From Flavobacteriales bacterium (GTDB taxonomy: Bacteria; Bacteroidota; Bacteroidia; Flavobacteriales_E; Vicingaceae): 12,391 bases of DNA. Position 1 is the first letter of the stretch; each line of letters begins with the position of its first letter. The stretch spans positions 1 through 12,391 of the forward strand of contig JAJCYN010000525.1 of assembly GCA_029262915.1 (NCBI GenBank), in the 5' to 3' direction. Of this stretch, positions 6,465 through 12,391 are shown piece by piece. Made by a program: the position numbers and the translations under genes. The notes beneath the pieces are model-generated. The model had not been told where the DNA came from. It did no database searches and was given only the letters and a program-made list of their open reading frames with translations.

Positions 6465-9400
6465 CTACTTTATTTCTACAGATATATCTATTTTATTTCT
6501 TTTAACTTTCCCTTCTTGCCACATACAGTACAGTACAGGCATAATAAACATTGTTAAGACTTCAATTAACATTCCACCAAATAATGGAATTGCCATTGGT
6601 CCCATTATATCTGAACCTTTTCCTTGCGAAGTCAACACTGGAATTAATGCAATAATGGTTGTTGCTGTTGTTAGTACTGCTGGTCTAACTCTTTTGGATG
6701 CAGCTAACAATACGGTTGCTTTTACTTTATCTTTCGTATCTGGTTTTTCTTTTTCAAAAAGTTGTGTTAGATAAGTCCCCATTAAAACTCCATCATCGGT
6801 TGCTACTCCAAAAAGTGCAATAAACCCTACCCAAACGGCAACACTTAGATTAACTGTATGCACTTGAAATAAATCCCTGAGATTAATCCCTCCTACAAAA
6901 AAGTCTAAAAAACTAGGTTGACTGTACATCCAAAGCATAATAAAACCACCTGAGAAAGCCACTAATAATCCGCTAAAAATCATTGATGTAGTAACAACCG
7001 ATTTAAACTGAAAATACAAAATCAAGAAAATGATTACTAGTGATATAGGTACAACGAGCATTAATCGTTTGGTTGCTCTAACTTGGTTTTCATAATTTCC
7101 TGTAAATCGATAACTCACTCCTCCAGGAAGTACAAATTCTCCTGATTCTATTTTTTCTTCTAATAAAGCTTGAGCATCCTCTACAACATCAACTTCTGCA
7201 TAACCTTCTTTTTTATCAAAAATAACATAACTAACCAAAAAAGTATCTTCACTTTTTATCATTTGAGGGCCTCTTACATAATTAATGTCTGCTAATTCTT
7301 CTAAAGGGATTTGAGCTCCTGATGGTGTAGGTATTAATACATTTTTCAAATCTTCAGGATTATCTCTGTATTCTCTTGCATATCGTACTCGAACAGGAAA
7401 TCGTTTCCGTCCTTCAACAGTTGTAGTCAATGGCATACCGCCAATAGCAACTCCTATTACTTTTTGCATATCTTCTATGGTTAATCCGTAACGAGCAATG
7501 GCTTCTCTGTTAATTTTTAATTCTAAATAAGGTTTACCAACTACTCTATCTGCAAATACTGCCGAAGCTTCTACACTAGGAACTTGTTTTAAAATACTTT
7601 CAATATCATAGCCTACTTTTTCAATGGTTTCTAAATCTGGACCAAAAACTTTAATACCCATTGGTGCTCGCATTCCAGTTGCCAACATTACTAAACGAGT
7701 TTCTATCGGTTGTAATTTGGGTGCAGAAGTCAAACCTGGTATTTTTGAGTGTTCAAGTACATCTTTCCAAATATCATCGGGAGATTGGATTTCTTCTCTC
7801 CATTGTCTGAAGTATTTTCCATCTGAAGATGCCACTAAGTACTTCGATAAATTTGTAACATTTTTAATTTTCTTTTTCGCATTGACGGAAGTCCGAAGTT
7901 GGAAGTTTGAAGCTATATAAATGGTATCATTTCCATTATAAACCCATTTTTTTTCATCATCTAAAACCCAATCATTTTCTTCGGACTTAGGACTTAGGAC
8001 TTCTAAACCTTTCAGTAAGAAATTACTATTTCCATCCACTTCAAACCTCACTTTTCTCCCATCCTCATCTAAAATATATTCTGGCAAATAATTAATGATG
8101 TTTTCATACATTGAAACTGGTGCAGGGTCTAAAGCTGAATTAACTCGACCCCATTTCCCTACTGTTACATCTACTTCAGGAATTGCATTTAAATTTCTAT
8201 CTAATTTTCGGATAACATCTATGTTCTCTGAAACCCCAGAATGAGGCATTGTAGTTGGCATCAATAAGAATGATCCTTCATTTAAAGAAGGCATAAATTC
8301 TTTTCCAACTCCTGGGAATTCTTCTGATAAGGTAGTCCAAGCTGAATTATTTTTAGCAAACTGAGGCATAAAACCAAACACTTTATCAAATCCTTGCCAG
8401 GCAACTATTCCAAAAAGAACAACAAAAATTGGAGCCATTAAAAATTTCCATTTATTTTCTAAACACCAAGTTAATAGACGTTGATAGTATTTAACAATTA
8501 GCATCAAAAATCCAAGAATAACACCTACGGTTGCTACTACAAATAATAGGTTAACAGTAAAACTATTTTGAGCTCCTAATGGCATCCAAACCGAAGTGAT
8601 AAAATAAATGACAACAAACAAAGTAATGATGATGTTTATAATGTTGACATACTTTCGTTTCTCTTCTGGCCATTTGTGTTCTAATAAGTTATTTATACCA
8701 AAAAGAACCAAAGCAATGGACAACCAACTTCCAAAACCTATCCAAAAAATGAGCCCTGCAACAATCAATAATCCATTCCATATTTTACTCATTTTCCCTT
8801 TATCAAATTGTATAGAAAATACGAGATGAGCAAACGTTGGGATAAATAATAAGCCTATAAATAAAGCTGCCAACATTGCAAATGTTTTAGTAAATGCTAA
8901 AGGCGTAAATAATTTCCCTTCGGCTGCTTGCATTGCAAAAATGGGCAAGAAACTAACAATGGTGGTAAATAATGCGGTAACTACTGCTGAAGCCACTTCG
9001 GAAGCTCCTTCATAAATTACATTTAGTAATTCCTTACCTCTTTTACCAACATTCTGTGGTAATTCTATGTGTTGAATAATGTTTTCGGTAAACACGACTC
9101 CCACATCTACCATTACTCCAATAGCAATAGCAATACCAGACAATGCTACAATGTTAGCATCCACACCAAACTGACGCATCATTATAAAAGTAATCAGTAC
9201 ACCTAAAGGCAATAAACTTGAAATTAAGATAGAAGCCCTAAGGTTTAACACCAATACAATTACAACTAACAATGCAATTAGCATCTCCAACGAAAGTGCC
9301 TCTTCTAACGTTCCTAACGTTTCTTTAATCAGACCTGTTCTGTCGTAAAAAGGAACAATAGTAACCTTGGAAACTGTTCCATTTGCCAATGTTTTAGTTG

Positions 9401-10394
9401 GTAAACCTGATTCTATCTCTTTTATCTTATCTTTTACTCGGTCAATAACTTGAAGTGGATTAGCTCCATACCTTGCAACAATAACTCCTCCGACTGCTTC
9501 AGAACCTCCTTTATCCAAACCTCCCCTACGTGTTGCTGGACCAAAAACAACTTTCGCTACATCTTTTATTCTTATCGGAACATTATCATTAGAAATGATG
9601 ACACTTTCCTCTAAGTCTTTTAGACTTTGGATGTAACCTAAGCCCCTAATTAAATACTCTACTTTATTATATTCAATGGTTCTTGCACCAATATCCAAAT
9701 TGCTCTTTTTTACAGCCTTCATAATTTGAGCTACTGTAACATTATGAGCTTTCATCGCATTTGGGTCAATATCTACTTGATATTCTTTTACAAAACCACC
9801 TATTGTACCTACTTCTGAAACACCCTTTACAGAAGTTAATGCATAGGCTATTTGAAAATCCTGAATGGTTCTTAATTCGTGAGGGTCCCATCCACCAGAA
9901 GGATTTCCATCTTTATCTCGTCCTTCTAAAGTATACCAATATACCTGCCCGAGTGCTGTTGCATCTGGTCCTAATGTTGGGGAAACCTCTGAAGGTAACA
10001 ACCCTCTTTTTAAAGAATTTAATTTTTCCAACACTCGTGTCCTACTCCAATAAAATTCTACATCATCTTCAAAAATTAGATAGATGCTTGATAGCCCAAA
10101 AATGGAGTTACTACGAATGGTTTTTACTCCTGGAATACCTAATAAAGCTGTAGTCAGCGGATAACTTATTTGGTCTTCTATATCTTGTGGGGAACGACCT
10201 GCCCACTCGGTATAAATGATTTGTTGGTTTTCACCAATATCAGGTATAGCATCAACTGGTACTGGGTCTCTGGGTATTATAGAACTATCCCAATTAAAAG
10301 GAGCAGTGGAAATTCCCCACATTATTAGCGCTCCAAGCAAAAGCAAGGTAATGAGCTTATTTTCAAGAAAGTACTTAATTATTTTGTTTAACAT
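6465..10394 (-). CDS. cusA: CusA/CzcA-family heavy-metal RND efflux pump, Cu/Ag type
   Basis: This 1309-residue inner-membrane pump uses the proton gradient to expel metal through the adaptor and outer membrane channel. It has TM1 near 13-30 and the porter segment DIEDQISYPLTTALLG. TM4 contains GIAIAIGVMVDVGVVFTEN with the proton-relay aspartate D430. The last TM block has GVATDDG, where E. coli CusA has GVAAEFG. The three methionines forming the Cu(I)/Ag(I) site of E. coli CusA (M573, M623, M672) match M712 (LLMPTTMP), M762 (PVSMYEN) and M903 (RLVMLATGM). It is about 260 residues longer than E. coli CusA. A hydrophobic block at about 540-635 adds several probable TM segments, and M762 to M903 spans 141 residues instead of 49. 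The second insert holds in-frame repeat DNA (7887-7912, 7979-8003). ATG 10394 precedes a normal MLNKIIKYFLENK start. Confidence 0.95.
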   Translation of the reverse strand: MLNKIIKYFLENKLITLLLLGALIMWGISTAPFNWDSSIIPRDPVPVDAIPDIGENQQIIYTEWAGRSPQDIEDQISYPLTTALLGIPGVKTIRSNSIFGLSSIYLIFEDDVEFYWSRTRVLEKLNSLKRGLLPSEVSPTLGPDATALGQVYWYTLEGRDKDGNPSGGWDPHELRTIQDFQIAYALTSVKGVSEVGTIGGFVKEYQVDIDPNAMKAHNVTVAQIMKAVKKSNLDIGARTIEYNKVEYLIRGLGYIQSLKDLEESVIISNDNVPIRIKDVAKVVFGPATRRGGLDKGGSEAVGGVIVARYGANPLQVIDRVKDKIKEIESGLPTKTLANGTVSKVTIVPFYDRTGLIKETLGTLEEALSLEMLIALLVVIVLVLNLRASILISSLLPLGVLITFIMMRQFGVDANIVALSGIAIAIGVMVDVGVVFTENIIQHIELPQNVGKRGKELLNVIYEGASEVASAVVTALFTTIVSFLPIFAMQAAEGKLFTPLAFTKTFAMLAALFIGLLFIPTFAHLVFSIQFDKGKMSKIWNGLLIVAGLIFWIGFGSWLSIALVLFGINNLLEHKWPEEKRKYVNIINIIITLFVVIYFITSVWMPLGAQNSFTVNLLFVVATVGVILGFLMLIVKYYQRLLTWCLENKWKFLMAPIFVVLFGIVAWQGFDKVFGFMPQFAKNNSAWTTLSEEFPGVGKEFMPSLNEGSFLLMPTTMPHSGVSENIDVIRKLDRNLNAIPEVDVTVGKWGRVNSALDPAPVSMYENIINYLPEYILDEDGRKVRFEVDGNSNFLLKGLEVLSPKSEENDWVLDDEKKWVYNGNDTIYIASNFQLRTSVNAKKKIKNVTNLSKYLVASSDGKYFRQWREEIQSPDDIWKDVLEHSKIPGLTSAPKLQPIETRLVMLATGMRAPMGIKVFGPDLETIEKVGYDIESILKQVPSVEASAVFADRVVGKPYLELKINREAIARYGLTIEDMQKVIGVAIGGMPLTTTVEGRKRFPVRVRYAREYRDNPEDLKNVLIPTPSGAQIPLEELADINYVRGPQMIKSEDTFLVSYVIFDKKEGYAEVDVVEDAQALLEEKIESGEFVLPGGVSYRFTGNYENQVRATKRLMLVVPISLVIIFLILYFQFKSVVTTSMIFSGLLVAFSGGFIMLWMYSQPSFLDFFVGGINLRDLFQVHTVNLSVAVWVGFIALFGVATDDGVLMGTYLTQLFEKEKPDTKDKVKATVLLAASKRVRPAVLTTATTIIALIPVLTSQGKGSDIMGPMAIPLFGGMLIEVLTMFIMPVLYCMWQEGKVKRNKIDISVEIK
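7887..7912. repeat. In-frame GAAGTyyGAAG-type repeat inside cusA (right member of an inverted pair)
   Basis: The plus strand reads GGAAGTCC-GAAGTT-GGAAGTTT-GAAG. Its AAGTCCGAAG (7889-7898) is the exact reverse complement of CTTCGGACTT at 7979-7988. On the coding strand it is read as SNFQLRTSV (about residues 829-837), in the insert that makes this pump longer than CusA of E. coli. Confidence 0.65.
7979..8003. repeat. In-frame tandem GGACTTM repeat inside cusA (left member of an inverted pair)
   Basis: After CTTC, three 7-base units follow in tandem on the plus strand: GGACTTA, GGACTTA, GGACTTC. On the coding strand they give EVLSPKSE (residues 798-805). Together with 7887-7912 they form an inverted pair around about 66 bases. 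The reading frame stays open, so it is a tolerated insertion and not a disruption. Confidence 0.65.
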
Positions 10395-10411
10395 AATTTT
10401 TAGTTTGAAAG

Positions 10412-10433
10412 TTGTAAAGTTGAACGTTTACAA
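10412..10433 (-). promoter_or_regulatory. Hairpin in the cusA leader
   Basis: TTGTAAA (10412-10418) and TTTACAA (10427-10433) are perfect 7-base inverted repeats around an 8-base loop. The hairpin ends 17 bases before the cusA ATG in the transcript. Its upstream edge shares bases 10431-10433 with another hairpin, so only one of the two can form fully. The surrounding DNA (AGTTTGAAAGTTGTAAAGTTG) is itself simple-repeat-like, so the pairing may be a by-product. Confidence 0.4.
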
Positions 10434-10445
10434 GTTTTTAACTTG
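10431..10445 (-). promoter_or_regulatory. Second small hairpin in the cusA leader, overlapping the first
   Basis: CAAGTT (10431-10436) pairs with AACTTG (10440-10445) around a 3-base loop. It competes with the 10412-10433 hairpin for the three bases 10431-10433. Any regulatory role is inference from this arrangement. Confidence 0.35.
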
Positions 10446-10459
10446 GGTAAAAAAATCAT

Positions 10460-10573
10460 TGTCAATTCGAGTAATTCTAAGAGGTACGAATGGAATTATA
10501 TCGAGAATAAATGATTTCCTTTCAAAAAGTTGTTCTCGATACATCTTGCTACAGCAAGACAATCGACCTGACA
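10460..10573. repeat. 114-base cruciform-like intergenic repeat (copy A), flanked by T-runs on both strands
   Basis: The outer stem is TGTCAATTCGA (from 10460) against TCGACCTGACA (to 10573), with a few mismatches. Inside are three further stems. TAATTC/GAATTA (10472-10477 with 10493-10498) is on the left. A perfect 9-base TATCGAGAA/TTCTCGATA (10499-10507 with 10533-10541) is in the centre. A perfect 7-base TCTTGCT/AGCAAGA (10544-10550 with 10553-10559, 2-base loop) is on the right. The fold is a closed stem opening into a four-way junction. Seven Ts follow it on the minus strand (10455-10449) and eight on the plus strand (10575-10582), so it could terminate or attenuate transcription both ways. 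It resembles TGTCA-TTCGAG-type repeats I recall from flavobacterial genomes. Confidence 0.8.
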
Positions 10574-10590
10574 CTTTTTTTTAAAGAAAA

Positions 10591-10995
10591 TCAAATAAGA
10601 AAGGACTGTACGAGTACAGGAATATTTCTAATTAAAGGTGGTGGTGAATGATCTGTGAAAAAATCAATCTCAGTAGTCTCATTATGAAGTAACTCAATAT
10701 AAGAAGTAGCAAAAGCAATAAAAAAGTCTAAAGAGAAATTAATTTTAGTTAATTGTTGTGTGTAATCTTCTTCTATCTGTATTAATTGAAATTCATCTTT
10801 ACAACAATTCGGCTTCATTTGTTCTTCTGAAGCACAACTACTCACTTTTTTTTCCATTCCACAAGAAACATCAATAGTTGTTAACCCAAACTCAGTCTTC
10901 ACCCTTTTCCCCCCACAAATATGAGAAGAAACCGTAAATCCCATTGAAGTAACGAGAATAACTAAACTTAATATGACTGAAAAAACTTTTTTCAT
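10591..10995 (-). CDS. HYC_CC_PP-family small secreted protein
   Basis: This 134-residue protein has an N-terminal signal or anchor segment (4-22). After it comes the hallmark set of this Bacteroidota family: a His-x-Cys motif (H25-I26-C27, HIC here in place of the usual HYC) followed by GG, a Cys pair (C64-C65 in PNCCKDE), and a Pro run near the end (P118-P120 in HSPPPL). Further cysteines are C45 and C54. Members commonly sit next to metal-efflux genes, and the Cys/His content suggests metal binding or redox work in the periplasm, but no function is proven. It is the first gene after a good promoter and lies 196 bases upstream of cusA, across the cruciform repeat. A shared transcript with the pump is likely but depends on read-through. 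Confidence 0.8.
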   Translation of the reverse strand: MKKVFSVILSLVILVTSMGFTVSSHICGGKRVKTEFGLTTIDVSCGMEKKVSSCASEEQMKPNCCKDEFQLIQIEEDYTQQLTKINFSLDFFIAFATSYIELLHNETTEIDFFTDHSPPPLIRNIPVLVQSFLI

Positions 10996-11011
10996 CTTAC
11001 AAACCTATAGC

Positions 11012-11042
11012 CAAAGATAAGGGATTTTATTGCTAATAACAA
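11012..11042 (-). promoter_or_regulatory. Predicted Bacteroidota-type promoter for the HYC_CC_PP gene and efflux locus
   Basis: On the minus strand TTG (11042-11040) is followed after exactly 20 bases by TATCTTTG (11019-11012), a full match to the TAnnTTTG -7 element of Bacteroidota. The expected transcription start is near 11006, about 10 bases before the ATG at 10995. No operator-like palindrome is obvious over the promoter itself. Confidence 0.65.
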
Positions 11043-11162
11043 TGATATTCATCAGCATAAAAAATAAATTATATTAAAAAACTGAAATTTTCCTATGAAA
11101 TTTTAACTACTTCTTCTAAATTTTATAATTCTCCTCGTAGGAATTTACATCAAAGATTAATA

Positions 11163-11183
11163 GTAATAATTATTTCTTATTAC
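11163..11183 (-). terminator. AT-rich hairpin right after the T9SS-protein gene, possible weak terminator
   Basis: GTAATAA (11163-11169) and TTATTAC (11177-11183) pair perfectly around a 7-base loop. They begin two bases after the stop codon at 11188-11186. The stem is entirely weak apart from one G-C pair and no T-run follows, so termination is uncertain; it may only mark the 3' end. Confidence 0.35.
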
Positions 11184-11185
11184 CA

Positions 11186-12391
11186 CTACTTCATTTTTGT
11201 TATCCCACCCTTTAAAACAAAAAGAGATCCATTTAATTTTTCTATTTTAATAATGTAAACATAGGTTCCATCAGGTACTATTTGCCCAGATAAAGTTCTT
11301 CCATCCCAAAATCCTTTTTTTGTTTTCCATGAATGGATTTGTTCTCCCCATCTATTAAATATTTTTGCATCAACAGATTGTATATTATTACCCACGACAG
11401 TAAAGACATCATTCATTCCATCTCCATTAGGAGTAAATATATTTGGAACAAAAACATCAGGTTCGCAAACGTTTATAGAATCGTTTATCGATGTAGAAAT
11501 TAGTGAAGTACAACCATTATTATCCATAACTGTTACAGAATATATCCCAGCAGAAAGATTAATAAGATCTTCTGTTAATTCTCCATTATTCCATAAATAA
11601 GAATAAGGGATTTGTCCTCCTAATGTGGTAAGATTAATTTCGCCATCTGGTTTCTCAGGACAACTAGCATCTTTTGATATTAAAGATAATTGTGCAGTAT
11701 CTAAAATCTGAATAGTTGTCACATTAGTATCTCCACATAATCCAGGTATTCCGTAAGTTATCTGATGAAACCCCGCATTTAATAAATTTGGGTCAAACAC
11801 ACCATTTATAGGATCAACAATACCTAAACCACTCCAAATACCTCCACCATCAACAGCTGTTAAAATGGTCATTGTAGCATTTAAACAAAACGGTCCAGCA
11901 GGTGTAATAGTAGCATCTTGAAGAGGTAACATTTGAATAAATGCAGAATTAGAAACTAAACAACCATTTGCATCTGTAATAAGTAACCCAATTGTAGTAT
12001 CAGATAATATAATAACTGATTCTGAAGAGCTTACTCCTCCAGTACTCCAATTGTAATTATATACAGGTGCTCCTCCATTGACAGTAGCCACTATTGTAGC
12101 TGTATTACCTATACAAACAGGTGAAGGAAAATTTAAACTGAGTGTCAATACTCCTGGTTCGGTGATCGTTACATTGGCTGTTGAAAGACATCCATTGGCA
12201 TCGGTTACGGTAGCGGTATAATTCCCTGCTAATAAGCCTGTTACTGTCGCGGTAGTTTGAACTGGTGTAGTATTCCAAGAATAGGTATAGCCTGCTGTTC
12301 CTCCTGCTTGAACTACGGTCGCTGCTCCTGTATTGTTCCCGTTACAATCTACATTGGTACTGGCACTTATGCTACTGGTTAATACGACTGG
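11186..12391 (-). CDS. Large secreted protein with SprB-like repeats and C-terminal T9SS type B sorting domain, partial (5' end beyond the window)
   Basis: The frame is open from the window edge to the TAG at 11188-11186 (401 residues). The first possible start in view, TTG at 12148, is internal, because the upstream codons continue a repeat. Visible residues 12-79 form one SprB-type repeat (CNGNNTG...GGTAGYTYSWN...GLLAGNYTATVTDANGC). Residues 80-153 form a diverged one, then comes a GGGIWSGLGI...NGVFDP segment, and another SprB-like repeat (about 231-300). Residues 312-401 are a CHU_C / gliding-motility-associated C-terminal domain (VFVPNIFTPNGDGMNDVF, FNRWGEQIHSW, DGTYVYIIKI, KGGITKMK). That domain directs export by the type IX system and, in the type B form, cell-surface attachment. 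Function of the rest is unknown; adhesion or motility is a guess. It looks unrelated to the metal locus. Confidence 0.92.
   Translation of the reverse strand, partial: PVVLTSSISASTNVDCNGNNTGAATVVQAGGTAGYTYSWNTTPVQTTATVTGLLAGNYTATVTDANGCLSTANVTITEPGVLTLSLNFPSPVCIGNTATIVATVNGGAPVYNYNWSTGGVSSSESVIILSDTTIGLLITDANGCLVSNSAFIQMLPLQDATITPAGPFCLNATMTILTAVDGGGIWSGLGIVDPINGVFDPNLLNAGFHQITYGIPGLCGDTNVTTIQILDTAQLSLISKDASCPEKPDGEINLTTLGGQIPYSYLWNNGELTEDLINLSAGIYSVTVMDNNGCTSLISTSINDSINVCEPDVFVPNIFTPNGDGMNDVFTVVGNNIQSVDAKIFNRWGEQIHSWKTKKGFWDGRTLSGQIVPDGTYVYIIKIEKLNGSLFVLKGGITKMK

Larger units (their letters stand above)
10395..10590. other. Intergenic region upstream of cusA, filled with palindromic DNA
   Basis: Nearly all of these 196 bases belong to inverted repeats: two overlapping small hairpins (10412-10433 and 10431-10445) next to the cusA start, and the large cruciform-like repeat (10460-10573). 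I found no clear TTG...TAnnTTTG promoter for cusA here. The gene may therefore depend on read-through from the promoter at 11012-11042, or on a promoter I cannot see. Confidence 0.6.

Noticed and set aside
7979..8003. Tandem 7-base units as a CRISPR-like array
   Set aside because: The units are far too short and contiguous, with no spacers and no cas genes; they are read in frame within cusA.
7624..8829. Plus-strand open frames at 7624-7920 and 8608-8829
   Set aside because: They are antisense shadows of cusA without recognisable features.
9761..10153. 130-codon plus-strand open frame opposite cusA
   Set aside because: It is a mirror of the conserved CusA porter sequence, shows no recognisable domain, and all supported genes lie on the other strand.
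10216..10584. 122-codon plus-strand frame running from the cusA 5' end into the cruciform repeat
   Set aside because: Half is antisense to CusA's N-terminus and half is repeat DNA; there is no signal of a real protein.
12146..12148. TTG at 12148 as the start of the T9SS-sorted protein
   Set aside because: The frame stays open to the window edge and the upstream codons encode a complete SprB-type repeat, so the real start lies outside the window.

Overview
The window looks like AT-rich Bacteroidota (probably Flavobacteriia) chromosome. Three things point there: the C-terminal gliding-motility/type IX secretion sorting domain with SprB-like repeats at the right end, a promoter of the TTG-N20-TAnnTTTG kind at 11012-11042, and A-rich leaders without clear Shine-Dalgarno sites. 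All eleven genes I accept lie on the minus strand, so transcription runs from right to left.

Layout in transcription order. (1) 12391-11186: C-terminal part of a large secreted protein with SprB-like repeats and a CHU_C / type B T9SS sorting domain. (2) A 190-base gap with a good Bacteroidota promoter. (3) 10995-2219 and on to 1876: a copper/silver-type efflux locus. It consists of a small secreted HYC_CC_PP-family protein, the RND pump CusA, a four-helix-bundle protein, the TolC/CusC-like outer membrane factor, a second and different four-helix-bundle protein, a CusB-like adaptor with a metal-binding domain at each end, a YceI-like secreted protein, and a His/Cys-rich metal-binding lipoprotein. 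(4) 1713-1: a dicarboxylate/amino acid:cation symporter, then, 8 bases after its stop, the start of an AAA_28-type P-loop ATPase cut by the window edge.

How it works together: CusA, the TolC-like protein and CusB should form a tripartite pump across both membranes. All three methionines that bind Cu(I)/Ag(I) in E. coli CusA are at the equivalent positions here (M712, M762, M903), so copper or silver is the likely substrate. The heavy-metal-binding domains of the adaptor and the lipoprotein, the HMA domain of the adaptor, and possibly the HYC_CC_PP protein would capture metal in the periplasm.

The unusual part is how heavily the pump locus is punctuated by palindromic or repeat DNA and by four-helix-bundle genes. 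Both boundaries between the pump genes hold a four-helix-bundle ORF, one of them framed by 24-base inverted repeats. A 114-base cruciform-like repeat lies upstream of cusA, and a decayed relative lies after the last gene of the locus in the same orientation. Short palindromic repeats sit in frame inside cusA and cusB. The four-helix-bundle / inverted-repeat unit and the cruciform repeat are the best candidates for something poorly described.
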